Below are positions 43,830 through 55,877 of a stretch of 64,000 nucleotides of DNA, piece by piece. The translations under genes and the position numbers were made by a program. How positions within the stretch are numbered: position 1 is the stretch's first letter; every line of letters begins with the position of its first letter. Below the pieces are notes generated by a model that searched no databases, was not told where the DNA came from, and worked only from the letters and a program-made list of their open reading frames with translations. Origin of the DNA: Aquamicrobium sp. LC103 (GTDB taxonomy: Bacteria > Pseudomonadota > Alphaproteobacteria > Rhizobiales > Rhizobiaceae); NCBI RefSeq assembly GCF_001014615.2, contig NZ_LBCQ02000002.1, positions 310,001-374,000 on the forward strand, given 5' to 3'.

Positions 43830-45266
43830 ATGCCGGCCGTGATGAAGACGACAGCGGCGCGGCTTTCGACGCTTTACCTGGTGCTGTTCGCGCTTTGCGC
43901 GACCGTTCTGGTCATCTACATGACTTCGCTTTCCGTCCGCATGCTGACGGGCCAGACCCAGGAGCTGATCGCCGACGAGGTCCAGAATCTGGGCCGAGCC
44001 TATCAGCGCGGCGGCTTGCCCCTGCTGGTGCGGTTCGTCGAGCAACGATCGCGCCAGCCGGGCGCCAATCTCTATCTGCTGGCGGATTCCAACGGGCGCA
44101 TCCTCTCCGGCAACGTGCAGAGCCTGCAGCCGGGCGTACTGGAGACCGAGGGCTGGACGACGCGGCCATTCGCCTATCAGCGCTTCGGCGAGGGCGACGC
44201 GGAAAGAGGCATGCGCCTGCCCGGCGACGCGGCACCCGCGGTGAACGACGGCCCGGCGCACACGGCGGCCGCCTTCGTACTGCGCCTGCCCAACCAGATG
44301 ATCCTGCTCGTCGGACGCGATCTAGGCGAGCCCGAACGTTTCCGTGCCATCGTGCAGCGCGCGCTCATGCTCGCCTTCGGCATGATGGGGCTTGGCGCCT
44401 TCCTGATCTGGTTCTTCGTCGGCCGCAGCGCCCTGAAGCGCATCGACAGCGTCTCCGACGCCAGCAGGCGCATCATGGGCGGCGACCTCACCGGTCGCCT
44501 GCCGGTGAGCGGAGCGGGCGACGAATTCGACCGGCTCTCCGAAATCCTGAATGCCATGCTCGCCCGCATCGGCACGCTGAACGAAGGCCTCAAGCAGGTC
44601 TCCGACAACATAGCCCATGATCTGAAGACGCCGCTGACGAGGCTGCGGAACCGCGCCGAGGCCGCGCTTTCCGGCGACCCGGACAGCGATGCCTACCGGC
44701 AGGCGCTGGAGACGGCGATTGCGGAATCCGAGCAGCTCATCCGCACCTTCAACGCCATCCTGATGATCTCCAGGCTCGAAGCGGGCTATTCCTCCGAGCA
44801 TATGGAACCGGTCGATCTGGCCGCCGTCGTGTCGGATGTGGTCGAGCTCTACGAGCCGGCGGCCGAGGAGGTGGGGGTCCTGCTTTCCGCAGAGCTCGGT
44901 GCGCCGGTGTCGATCCAGGGCAACCGCGAGCTTATCGGCCAGGCGCTTTCCAACGTGGTCGACAACGCGATCAAATATTCTTCCGGCAGCTCCGAAATGC
45001 CGAAAGTCGTCGTCTCGCTTTCGCAGATCGGCGACGAAGCCGTGTTGAAGGTGACCGACAACGGTCCCGGCATTCCCGAGGAGGACATGCAGCGCGCCAC
45101 CGAGCGTTTCGTGCGGCTTGAGCGCAGCAGGAGCCAGCCGGGCTCGGGCCTCGGCCTCAGCCAGGCCAAGGCAATCATGAAATTTCACAAGGGCAGGCTT
45201 GAAATGGCGGACGGCAAGCCTGGATTATCTGTCTTGATGGTGTTTCCGACAGTCAGTGGGGGATGA
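43830..45266 (+). CDS. sensor histidine kinase partner of the regulator
   Basis: The 478-residue kinase has two membrane segments (about residues 11-33 and 173-197), a HAMP linker, HisKA with NIAHDLKTPLTRLRNRAE and HATPase with NVVDNAIKYSS, DNGPGIPEED and GSGLGLSQAKAIM. ATG 43830 follows GAAGGTG; alternative codons TTG or GTG lie a few bases upstream. The gene overlaps glnE by four bases. Confidence 0.9.
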   Translation: MPAVMKTTAARLSTLYLVLFALCATVLVIYMTSLSVRMLTGQTQELIADEVQNLGRAYQRGGLPLLVRFVEQRSRQPGANLYLLADSNGRILSGNVQSLQPGVLETEGWTTRPFAYQRFGEGDAERGMRLPGDAAPAVNDGPAHTAAAFVLRLPNQMILLVGRDLGEPERFRAIVQRALMLAFGMMGLGAFLIWFFVGRSALKRIDSVSDASRRIMGGDLTGRLPVSGAGDEFDRLSEILNAMLARIGTLNEGLKQVSDNIAHDLKTPLTRLRNRAEAALSGDPDSDAYRQALETAIAESEQLIRTFNAILMISRLEAGYSSEHMEPVDLAAVVSDVVELYEPAAEEVGVLLSAELGAPVSIQGNRELIGQALSNVVDNAIKYSSGSSEMPKVVVSLSQIGDEAVLKVTDNGPGIPEEDMQRATERFVRLERSRSQPGSGLGLSQAKAIMKFHKGRLEMADGKPGLSVLMVFPTVSGG

Positions 45267-48235
45267 TGAGCACGAGCAAGCGGCCCGGCAAGCAGGAAGA
45301 CGGTACGACCTGGTTCGAGGCGCCGGCGCGGAGTTTGCAGCCGCTCGATGCCGAAAACGCCGCCGAGGAGCTGAACGAGCTCGCCGAGGCGGCTGCGGGG
45401 GAGGGCGCGTCCCGGCTCGCGAAGCTGGCCGGCGGCTCGTCGCCGCTCGCCTCCTTCCTCGCGGCCGTGCTCGATCTCTCGCCTTTCCTGCGCGATTTCG
45501 CGCGCCGCCGTCCGGCGGTCCTCGAAGCATTGTTCGACGTGCCGCTCGACAAGCGCCTGACAGGGCTGATCGGAGAAATCCGAAGCCAGGGCGACGTTCC
45601 GGAAATGACCGAAGCCATGCTCATGCGCGTGCTTCGGCAGATGAAGGGCGAGGCGCATTTTCTCATCGCGCTCGCAAGCCTTGCCGGCGAGGGGGATGCC
45701 GAGCGAACGGTCCGAAGGCTGAGCAATCTCGCGGACGCCTGCATCGCCGCGGCGGTCTCCTTCCTGCTGAAGGACGCGCATGCGAGCGGCAAGCTGAAGC
45801 TTCCCGATCCGGACGATCCCATGAAAGGCTCCGGCTGGATCGTGCTCGGCATGGGCAAGCTCGGCGCGCACGAGCTAAATTTCTCCTCCGACATCGACTT
45901 GATCGTCTTCATCGACTTGAACGCGCCAGCCATCCTAGACCCGATGGAGGCGACGGACCTCTTCTCGCGGCTGACCAAGCGGCTCGTGCGTATCCTGCAG
46001 GACCGTACGGAACACGGCTACGTCTTCCGCACCGATCTCAGGCTGCGCCCCGACCCCGGTTCGACGCCGCTCGCGATTCCGGTCGAGGCCGCGCTCAACT
46101 ATTACGAAAGCCGGGGCCAGAACTGGGAGCGCGCCGCCATGATCAAGGCGCGGCCGGTGGCCGGCGACATGAAGGCCGGCGAGGCGCTGCTCGACGAGTT
46201 GAAGCCCTATGTCTGGCGCAAATACATGGATTTCGCGGCGATCGCCGACGTGCATTCGATCAAGCGCCAGATACATGCCCACAAGGGCCATGGCGAGATC
46301 GCGGTCCGGGGCCACAACGTCAAGCTCGGCCGCGGCGGAATCCGCGAGATCGAGTTCTTCGTCCAGACGCAGCAACTGATCGCCGGCGGCCGCTTCCACG
46401 AGCTGCGCGGGCGTCAGACGGTGCCGATGCTGCGCATGCTCGCCGGGCGCGGCTGGATCACCGAGGAGGTGAGCGACGCGCTGATCGCGCAATACTGGTT
46501 CCTGCGCGATGTCGAGCATGCGATCCAGATGGTCGCCGACGAGCAGACCCATATCCTGCCGGAAGACGACGAGGGGCTCGAACGCATCGCGCACATGCTC
46601 GCCTTCGAGAGCGCGGCCGCCTTCTCCGAGACTTTCCAGAAATCTCTGCAGACGGTGGAAAGGCACTATGCCGCGCTGTTCGAGACCGCGCCGCAGCTTT
46701 CGGCCGGCGTCGGCAATCTCGTCTTCACGGGCGATGTCGACGATCCCGACACGCTGCACACGCTTTCCGAACTCGGATTCCAGCGGCCGAGCGACATATC
46801 GCGGGTGATCCGCATCTGGCATTTCGGGCGCTACCGGGCGACGCGTTCGGCCGAGGCGCGTGAGCGGTTGACCGAGCTGACGCCGGCGCTGCTGGAGGCG
46901 TTCGGCAAGACGCGTCGGGCCGACGAGGCGATCATGCGCTTCGACGGGTTCCTCTCCGGCCTGCCGGCGGGCATCCAGCTCTTTTCGCTCCTCCAATCCA
47001 ATCCGGCGCTGCTGAAGCTGCTCGCCAACATCATGGGGGCGGCACCGCGCCTGGCGGAAATCATCACCAGGCGGCCGCATGTCTTCGATGGGCTGCTCGA
47101 CCCCGGCCTGCTCTCCGAACTGCCCACAAGGGCCTATCTCTCGGCGCGCATCGAGGCGTTCCTGCAGGGTGTCGAGCTGCACGAAGACATTCTCGACCGG
47201 CTGCGCATCTTCGCCGCCGAGCAGAAGTTCCTGATCGGCGTGCGCCTGCTGACGGGCGCGATCGACGCCGAGCGGGCCGGCAAGGCGTTTTCCGATCTCG
47301 CCGACCTCTGTATCGGCCGGGTGCTCGATGCGGTCATCGCCGAATTCGCCCGCCGCCACGGCAAGGTGACGGGCGGCTCGGTCTGCGTGCTCGGCATGGG
47401 CAAGCTCGGCAGCCGCGAGCTGACCGCGGGTTCGGACGTCGACCTGATCCTGCTCTACGATCATGATCCGGGCGCGGACGAATCCGATGGGGAGAAGCCG
47501 CTTGCCCCTTCGCATTACTATGCACGCCTGACCCAGCGCCTGATCGCGGCCGTCTCCGCGCCCACTGCCGAGGGCGTGCTCTATGAGCTCGATTTGCGGC
47601 TGCGTCCCTCCGGAAACAAGGGGCCGGTCGCGACCCATATCGAGGCCTTCCGCAAGTATCAGCGCGAGAACGCCTGGACATGGGAGCACATGGCGCTGAC
47701 GCGCGCGCGGCCGGTGGCCGGCGCGGAGGAATTCTGCGTCGCCGTGGAAAAGGAGGTCGAAGGGGTTCTTTCGCTGCGGCGCGACCGCCAGAAGATCTTC
47801 AAGGACGCCGTCGAGATGCGGCGGCTGATCGCCGAGGAAAAGCCGCCGCGCGACGCATGGGATCTGAAGCTGGTTCGAGGCGGGCAGATCGACCTCGAAT
47901 TCATCGCCCAGTGCGCCGTTCTGACCGGCAAGGCCGAGGGCGAGCGGACGACGGCCACCGGCCGTGTCCTTGGCCGTCTGTCAGCGGATTTCTGCGATCC
48001 GCAGGCCAGGCAGGAACTTCTCGACGCCTATCGGCTCTATCTCGACCTCACGCAGATCATGCGCGTCTGCCTCACCGGCCCGTTCGAGCCGCAGGACGTC
48101 CCGCCCGGCCTGGCCGATCTTCTGCTGCGGAGCACGGACCTGCCGGACATGAAAGTGCTCGAAGCGCATCTGAAGGAAACGGCCGGGCGTGTCGGGAGAC
48201 ACTTCGACGGACTGCTCGCCGGCAAGCGCGGCTAG
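45263..48235 (+). CDS. glnE: glutamine synthetase adenylyltransferase / deadenylylase
   Basis: The 990-residue bifunctional enzyme adjusts glutamine synthetase by AMP addition and removal, under PII control. Two nucleotidyltransferase domains are visible: the N-terminal deadenylylase with LGMGKLGAHELNFSSDIDLI and the C-terminal adenylylase with LGMGKLGSRELTAGSDVDLI. Each is followed by its GlnD-PII-type helical domain, for example LGRGGIREIEFFVQ and KLVRGGQIDLEFIAQ. Length is normal. It is the last gene before a convergent kinase gene, 12 bases away. Confidence 0.97.
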   Translation: MMSTSKRPGKQEDGTTWFEAPARSLQPLDAENAAEELNELAEAAAGEGASRLAKLAGGSSPLASFLAAVLDLSPFLRDFARRRPAVLEALFDVPLDKRLTGLIGEIRSQGDVPEMTEAMLMRVLRQMKGEAHFLIALASLAGEGDAERTVRRLSNLADACIAAAVSFLLKDAHASGKLKLPDPDDPMKGSGWIVLGMGKLGAHELNFSSDIDLIVFIDLNAPAILDPMEATDLFSRLTKRLVRILQDRTEHGYVFRTDLRLRPDPGSTPLAIPVEAALNYYESRGQNWERAAMIKARPVAGDMKAGEALLDELKPYVWRKYMDFAAIADVHSIKRQIHAHKGHGEIAVRGHNVKLGRGGIREIEFFVQTQQLIAGGRFHELRGRQTVPMLRMLAGRGWITEEVSDALIAQYWFLRDVEHAIQMVADEQTHILPEDDEGLERIAHMLAFESAAAFSETFQKSLQTVERHYAALFETAPQLSAGVGNLVFTGDVDDPDTLHTLSELGFQRPSDISRVIRIWHFGRYRATRSAEARERLTELTPALLEAFGKTRRADEAIMRFDGFLSGLPAGIQLFSLLQSNPALLKLLANIMGAAPRLAEIITRRPHVFDGLLDPGLLSELPTRAYLSARIEAFLQGVELHEDILDRLRIFAAEQKFLIGVRLLTGAIDAERAGKAFSDLADLCIGRVLDAVIAEFARRHGKVTGGSVCVLGMGKLGSRELTAGSDVDLILLYDHDPGADESDGEKPLAPSHYYARLTQRLIAAVSAPTAEGVLYELDLRLRPSGNKGPVATHIEAFRKYQRENAWTWEHMALTRARPVAGAEEFCVAVEKEVEGVLSLRRDRQKIFKDAVEMRRLIAEEKPPRDAWDLKLVRGGQIDLEFIAQCAVLTGKAEGERTTATGRVLGRLSADFCDPQARQELLDAYRLYLDLTQIMRVCLTGPFEPQDVPPGLADLLLRSTDLPDMKVLEAHLKETAGRVGRHFDGLLAGKRG

Positions 48236-48247
48236 GGAAAAATCCGC

Positions 48248-50569
<2,322 letters not shown>

Positions 50570-50715
50570 CTTATGGCTCCCCGGTGCTAAATCCCTCGAA
50601 TTGATCCGGCAACGCCGCACGTCCGAATCATCCATAAGGAATCAGAGGTGATTCGCCGTGTCCAGCGGGAACTTACAAAATGATTAAAATTCGAATCGTC
50701 GGCCGGCCCGATCGA

Positions 50716-53361
50716 TCAGGCCAGCGTGCGCTCGACGATGTCGCGCAGGTCGCTCGACAGGTCCGGCTGGGCGGCGATTGAAAGCAGCGCCTCCCGCGCC
50801 GCAGCCTGCCTGACCGGCTCCAGCGACCGCCACGAGCGCAGCGCCGTCGCCAGACGCGCCGCCACTTGCGGGTTGCGCTTTTCGACGGCGAGCACGATCT
50901 CGGCGAAGAAGCGATAGCCCTCGCCGTCGGCGCGGTTGAAGCCGGTCTGGTTGGCGGTGGCGAAGGTGCCGATCAGCGAGCGGACGCGGTTCGGGTTCGC
51001 GAGCGAAAAGGCCTTGTGCGACATCAGCGAGCGCACCACGTCCACCGTGCCGGCGCCGGGCGCGGTCGCCTGGATCTGGAACCATTTGTCGAGCACGAGC
51101 GGATTGTCGCTGTACCTTTCCTCGAAGTCGGCGAGCGCCTGTTTCGCCTCCGTGCTGCCGGCGAAGCGGTGCGCGAGGATCATCAGCGCTGCCGCACGGT
51201 CGGTCATGTTCGTCGCGCCCGCGAACTGCCTTGCCGCCGGTTCCGGATCGTCGCCGGCAACCGAGACGTAATCGAGAAGCACGTTGCGCAGCGCGCGTCG
51301 TCCGGCGCTCGCGGCGTCGGGATTGAATGAAGCGCAGCCGTCAAGTTCCCGATAAAGCGAGGAAAATTTCTCGCCATGCGCCTTTCCGATCGCGATGGAA
51401 AGCGCTTCCCGCGCGGCGAAGGTCGCGTCGGGATCGATGTTCGAGCCGATCTCGCGGGCGATGTCGGCCTCGCTCGGCAGGGTGAGGGCGAGCGCCCGGT
51501 AGGCGGGCTCAAGCTCGCCGTCGGCCGCCGTCAGCCCCGCCTGTTCGACCAGCGCGGGGTCGAATTCGGACGTTTTCTGCCCGCGTATGCCGCGAAACGC
51601 CTTGATGAGCGCCTCGGTGAAGAGCGTGTTCAGGGCCTGCCAGCGCGAGAAGAGGTCGCCGTCGTGTCGGGCGAGGAACAACAGGTCCTGCGGTTTCTGC
51701 GCAAAGCTGAGGGTGATCGGCGCCGAGAAACCGCGATTGAGCGAGACCACCGGCCGCTCGGCCACGCCCTCGAAGCGCACCGTGTGCTTGCGCTTGCGTA
51801 CATGCAGCACGCCGTCCTCCACGGTCGCGCCGTCCACTGCCCCGACCTCGATATCGTTGCCGTCCTTTCCGACCAGCCCGAAGGAGAGGGGGATGTGCAT
51901 CAGCCGCTTGCGGCTTTCGGACGGCGTCGGTGGCACCGACTGCTCGATCTCCATGACGAATTCCTTCGCCGCCTTGTCGTGCGAGGTGGTGATCGTCAGG
52001 TTCGGCGTTCCGGCCTGGTGATACCACAGCGCGAATTGCGACAGATCGCGTCCCGACGCGTCCTCGAACGCTTTCAGGAAATCCTCGATCGTCGCCGCCT
52101 CGCCGTCATGGCGCTCGAAATAGAGGTTCATGCCCTGGCGGAAGAGCTCGCCGCCCAGGATCGTGCGGATCATGCGCGCGACCTCCGAGCCCTTCTCGTA
52201 GACCGTCGCCGTGTAGAAATTGTTGATCTCGCGATAGCGCCGCGGCCGCACCGGATGGGCGAGGGGGCCCTGATCCTCGGGAAACTGCTGCGCCCGCAGC
52301 GTACGCACCTCGGCGATGCGCTTGACCGCGCGCGAGCGCTGGTCGGCCGAGAACTCGTGGTCGCGGTAAACGGTCAGCCCTTCCTTGAGGCAGAGCTGGA
52401 ACCAGTCGCGGCAAGTGATTCTGTTTCCAGTCCAATTGTGGAAATACTCGTGCGCGATGATCGCCTCGATATTGGCGAAGTCCACGTCGGTCGCGGTGTC
52501 CTCGTCGGCCAGCACATATTTGTCGTTGAAGATGTTGAGGCCCTTGTTCTCCATCGCGCCCATGTTGAAGTCCGAGACGGCGACGATGTTGAACACGTCG
52601 AGATCGTATTCGCGGCCGAACACCTCCTCGTCCCATTTCATCGAGCGCTTCAGCGCATCCATCGCATAGGCCGCACGCGCTTCCTTGCCGTGCTCCACAT
52701 AGATGCCGAGCTCGACCTTTTTGCCGGATGCGGTGGTGAAGCCGTCCTTGATCGAGCCGAGGTCGCCGGCGACTAGGGCGAAGAGATAGGAGGGTTTCGG
52801 GAACGGGTCGTGCCAGACGGCATAGTGCCGTCCGCCGTCGAGCTCGCCGCTTTCCACCAGGTTGCCGTTGGAAAGCAGGATCGGGGCTTGCCCGCGCCCG
52901 GCCTCGATGCGCACCGTGTAGACAGACAGCATGTCGGGACGGTCGAGGAAATAGGTGATGCGGCGAAAGCCCTCCGCCTCGCATTGCGTGCAGTAGACGT
53001 CGCTCGACCGGTAGAGCCCCATCAGCGCCTCGTTGTCGGCGGGGTTTAGCTCGGTGACGATCGTCAGGCGGAATTTCCCGTTTTTCGGAAGCGCGCCGAT
53101 CGTCAGCCTGTCCGGCGAAACCTCGTACCGCTCCACCGGCAGGGCCTCGCCGTCGAGCAGCAGCTCCGTCAGGCGCAGCTCGTCGCCGTCCAGCACCAGC
53201 GGAGCGTCCTCCGCCACGCCTTCGCGCCTTTCGACCGTCAGCTCGGCGGTGACCTTCGTCGCGTCCGGCGAGAGAACGAAATCCAGCTTCAGCTCGGGTA
53301 TCAGGAAATCGGTCGGCCGGTAGTCTTCGAGGCGGAAGATCTGTCCTGTGTCTCTGCGCAT
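50716..53361 (-). CDS. pepN: aminopeptidase N (M1 family)
   Basis: The 881-residue zinc aminopeptidase shows the substrate-binding motif GAMENKGLN and the zinc site HEYFHNWTGNR with the downstream Glu in CLKEGLTVYRD. The C-terminal DUF3458 domain fits the proteobacterial PepN type, a cytosolic enzyme of broad specificity. Start MRRDTGQIF at 53361 has AGGAAAG upstream; an in-frame codon at 53406 would add 15 residues. The gene is divergent from the molybdenum hydroxylase gene. Confidence 0.95.
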   Translation of the reverse strand: MRRDTGQIFRLEDYRPTDFLIPELKLDFVLSPDATKVTAELTVERREGVAEDAPLVLDGDELRLTELLLDGEALPVERYEVSPDRLTIGALPKNGKFRLTIVTELNPADNEALMGLYRSSDVYCTQCEAEGFRRITYFLDRPDMLSVYTVRIEAGRGQAPILLSNGNLVESGELDGGRHYAVWHDPFPKPSYLFALVAGDLGSIKDGFTTASGKKVELGIYVEHGKEARAAYAMDALKRSMKWDEEVFGREYDLDVFNIVAVSDFNMGAMENKGLNIFNDKYVLADEDTATDVDFANIEAIIAHEYFHNWTGNRITCRDWFQLCLKEGLTVYRDHEFSADQRSRAVKRIAEVRTLRAQQFPEDQGPLAHPVRPRRYREINNFYTATVYEKGSEVARMIRTILGGELFRQGMNLYFERHDGEAATIEDFLKAFEDASGRDLSQFALWYHQAGTPNLTITTSHDKAAKEFVMEIEQSVPPTPSESRKRLMHIPLSFGLVGKDGNDIEVGAVDGATVEDGVLHVRKRKHTVRFEGVAERPVVSLNRGFSAPITLSFAQKPQDLLFLARHDGDLFSRWQALNTLFTEALIKAFRGIRGQKTSEFDPALVEQAGLTAADGELEPAYRALALTLPSEADIAREIGSNIDPDATFAAREALSIAIGKAHGEKFSSLYRELDGCASFNPDAASAGRRALRNVLLDYVSVAGDDPEPAARQFAGATNMTDRAAALMILAHRFAGSTEAKQALADFEERYSDNPLVLDKWFQIQATAPGAGTVDVVRSLMSHKAFSLANPNRVRSLIGTFATANQTGFNRADGEGYRFFAEIVLAVEKRNPQVAARLATALRSWRSLEPVRQAAAREALLSIAAQPDLSSDLRDIVERTLA

Positions 53362-53501
53362 TCCGTGACTTTCCTGATGATGGCGTGAAGCGGAGCCGAT
53401 TGGCACATCAAATATGAGTGCGTGGTCTTTACAGGATACGAACGCTCGACAAAACTGTTCTTACCATCTGGCACCATCGCAATCGTCTCCGGGACATCGC
53501 C

Positions 53502-55823
53502 ATGAACGTTATGACGCCGAAATTCGGAATGGGCGCCTCCGTGCTCCGTAAGGAGGACGACGCCTTCATCACGGGCAGGGGCCGCTACACCGACGACATC
53601 GCCCCGGCGGGAACGCTGCACGGCTACGTCCTGCGCTCGCCGGTCGCCAAGGGCACGTTCAGCATCGCCTCGACCGAAGCCGCGCGCGCGGCGCCGGGCG
53701 TCCATCTCGTGCTGACGGGCGCCGATCTCGCCCATCTCGGTGATCTCAAATCGGGCGCGATGCAGAAGCAACCCGACGGAAGCCGCGCGCCGACCCGCGA
53801 CATCCCGATCCTCTGCCGCGACCGGGTCAACTATGTCGGCGACGCCGTCGCCTTCGTCGTGGCCGACACGCGCGCGCTTGCCCAGGACGCCGCCGAGCTG
53901 ATCGAGATCGATTTCGATGCCGAGGATGCCGTCGCCGGCACTGCCGTCGCGCTCGAAGAGGGCGCCGATCTGGTCTGGCCGGAGCTCGGCTCCAACAAGG
54001 CGTTCGAATATCGGATAGGCGATGCGGGAAAGACGGCGGCGGCCTTCGACAAGGCGTCCCGCGTCACCCGCGTAGAGTTCATCAACAACCGGCTCGTCTG
54101 CAACTATATGGAGCCGCGATCGGCGATCGGCGAGTGGCGCGGGGACGAGGACCGTTTCGTGCTGACCACCGGCTCGCAGGGCGTCCACTCGATGCGCCGC
54201 ATCATCGCCGAGCAGGTCTTCGAGATGCCGCAGGAGAAGCTGCGCGTCGTCACGCCGGACGTCGGCGGCGGCTTCGGCCCCAAGACCTTCGTCTACCGCG
54301 AGTATCCGCTGGTTCTGGAGGCCGCGAAGCGGATCGGCCGGCCGGTCAAGTGGACCGGCGACCGCACCGAGCATTTCCTGACCGACGCGCAAGGCCGCGA
54401 CAATGTCGTCGAGGCCGAGATGGCGATGGACGAGAACGGCCGGTTCCTCGCCCTGCGCGTGCGCCTCCTCGCCAATCTCGGTGCCTATATTTCGCAATAC
54501 GGCCCGTTCATCCCCTATGTCGGCGCGTCGATGTCGACCGGCGTCTACGACATCGATGCGCTCGACGTGCACATCACCGGCGTCTACACCAACACCTGTC
54601 CGGTGGATGCCTACCGCGGCGCGGGACGTCCCGAAGCGGCCTTCCTGCTCGAGAAGCTGGTCGACGCCTGCGCCCGCGATCTCGGCATCGGGCCCGACGA
54701 GATCCGTCGCCGCAATTTCATCCGGCCCGAGCAGTTTCCCTATGTGACGCAGACCGGCCGCAGCTACGATGTCGGTGAGTTCGCCGGCCACATGGAGCTG
54801 GCCATGGAGCGCGCCGGCTGGGGCGGCTTCGAGGAGCGCCGGGCCGCGTCGAAGGCCGAGGGCAAGCTGCGCGGCATCGGCATGGCGACCTATATCGAGG
54901 CCTGCGCCTTCGCGGGCTCGGAGCCCGCCCATGTCGAACTCAACGAGGACGGCACGGTGACCGTGCTGATCGGCACCCAGTCGAACGGTCAGGGCCACGC
55001 CACCGCCTACGCGCAGTTCGTGGCCGAGAAGCTCGGTATCGACATCGCCAGGGTGAACGTCCACCAGGGCGACACCGACCGGCTGGCGAGCGGCGGCGGA
55101 ACCGGCGGCTCGCGCTCGATCCCGCTGGGCGGCGTCTCGGCGGCGCGCGCCGGCGAGGACCTCGCCGAGAAGATCAGGCGCATCGCCGCCGACGAGCTGG
55201 AGGCATCTGCCGCCGATATCGAGCTCGTCGAAGGCACCGCGCGCATCGTCGGCACGGACCGGCGGATCGACTTCGCCGAGGTCGCCAGGGCGGCGAAGTC
55301 TCCCGACGATATCAAGGGCTTCGGCGAGTTCGTCCAGGACGAGGCGACCTATCCCAACGGCACCCATATCTGCGAGGTCGAGATCGATCCGCAGACCGGG
55401 CGCACTTCCATCGTCGGCTATACGATCGTCGACGATTTCGGCGCGACCGTGAATCCGATCCTGCTTGCCGGCCAGGTGCATGGCGGCGTGGTGCAGGGGG
55501 TGGGCCAGGCGCTGACGGAGAACACCGTCTACTCCGACGACGGCCAGCTTCTCACCGCGAGCTTCATGGACTACGGCATGCCGCGCGCCGACGACATTCC
55601 GTCCTTCCATTTCGAGACGCGCAACGTTCCCTCCACCACCAATGCGCTCGGCATCAAGGGGGCGGGCGAGGCGGGCACGATCGGCGCGACGCCGGCCGCG
55701 CTCAACGCCGTCACCGATGCCCTTCACAGGGCCTATGGAATCGGCCATATCGAAATGCCGGCCACGCCTTCCCGCATCTGGCAGGCGATCGAGGAAGCCC
55801 GGTCCCCAAGTGAACCAGCATAG
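53502..55823 (+). CDS. xanthine dehydrogenase family molybdopterin-binding subunit (CoxL-like)
   Basis: The 773-residue protein has the aldehyde oxidase/xanthine dehydrogenase a/b hammerhead (LRKEDDAFITGRGRYTDDI) and the large Mo-cofactor domain. The active-site loop DAYRGAGRPEA has the form II CoxL-like AYRGAGR, not the AYRCSFR of true CO dehydrogenase. The catalytic Glu is in KGAGEAGTIG. The FAD (CoxM) and Fe-S (CoxS) subunits needed for such enzymes are not adjacent. Substrate unknown; likely an aldehyde, purine or aromatic compound. Confidence 0.88.
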   Translation: MNVMTPKFGMGASVLRKEDDAFITGRGRYTDDIAPAGTLHGYVLRSPVAKGTFSIASTEAARAAPGVHLVLTGADLAHLGDLKSGAMQKQPDGSRAPTRDIPILCRDRVNYVGDAVAFVVADTRALAQDAAELIEIDFDAEDAVAGTAVALEEGADLVWPELGSNKAFEYRIGDAGKTAAAFDKASRVTRVEFINNRLVCNYMEPRSAIGEWRGDEDRFVLTTGSQGVHSMRRIIAEQVFEMPQEKLRVVTPDVGGGFGPKTFVYREYPLVLEAAKRIGRPVKWTGDRTEHFLTDAQGRDNVVEAEMAMDENGRFLALRVRLLANLGAYISQYGPFIPYVGASMSTGVYDIDALDVHITGVYTNTCPVDAYRGAGRPEAAFLLEKLVDACARDLGIGPDEIRRRNFIRPEQFPYVTQTGRSYDVGEFAGHMELAMERAGWGGFEERRAASKAEGKLRGIGMATYIEACAFAGSEPAHVELNEDGTVTVLIGTQSNGQGHATAYAQFVAEKLGIDIARVNVHQGDTDRLASGGGTGGSRSIPLGGVSAARAGEDLAEKIRRIAADELEASAADIELVEGTARIVGTDRRIDFAEVARAAKSPDDIKGFGEFVQDEATYPNGTHICEVEIDPQTGRTSIVGYTIVDDFGATVNPILLAGQVHGGVVQGVGQALTENTVYSDDGQLLTASFMDYGMPRADDIPSFHFETRNVPSTTNALGIKGAGEAGTIGATPAALNAVTDALHRAYGIGHIEMPATPSRIWQAIEEARSPSEPA

Positions 55824-55877
55824 TGCCATACCCGTGAGCCGGCGCTTCGTCGCGCCGGCAGGCATTGGTGAGACGCA

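Noticed and set aside
53502-55823. True aerobic CO dehydrogenase large subunit
   Set aside because: The active loop is AYRGAGR, not AYRCSFR, and no coxM or coxS gene is adjacent.
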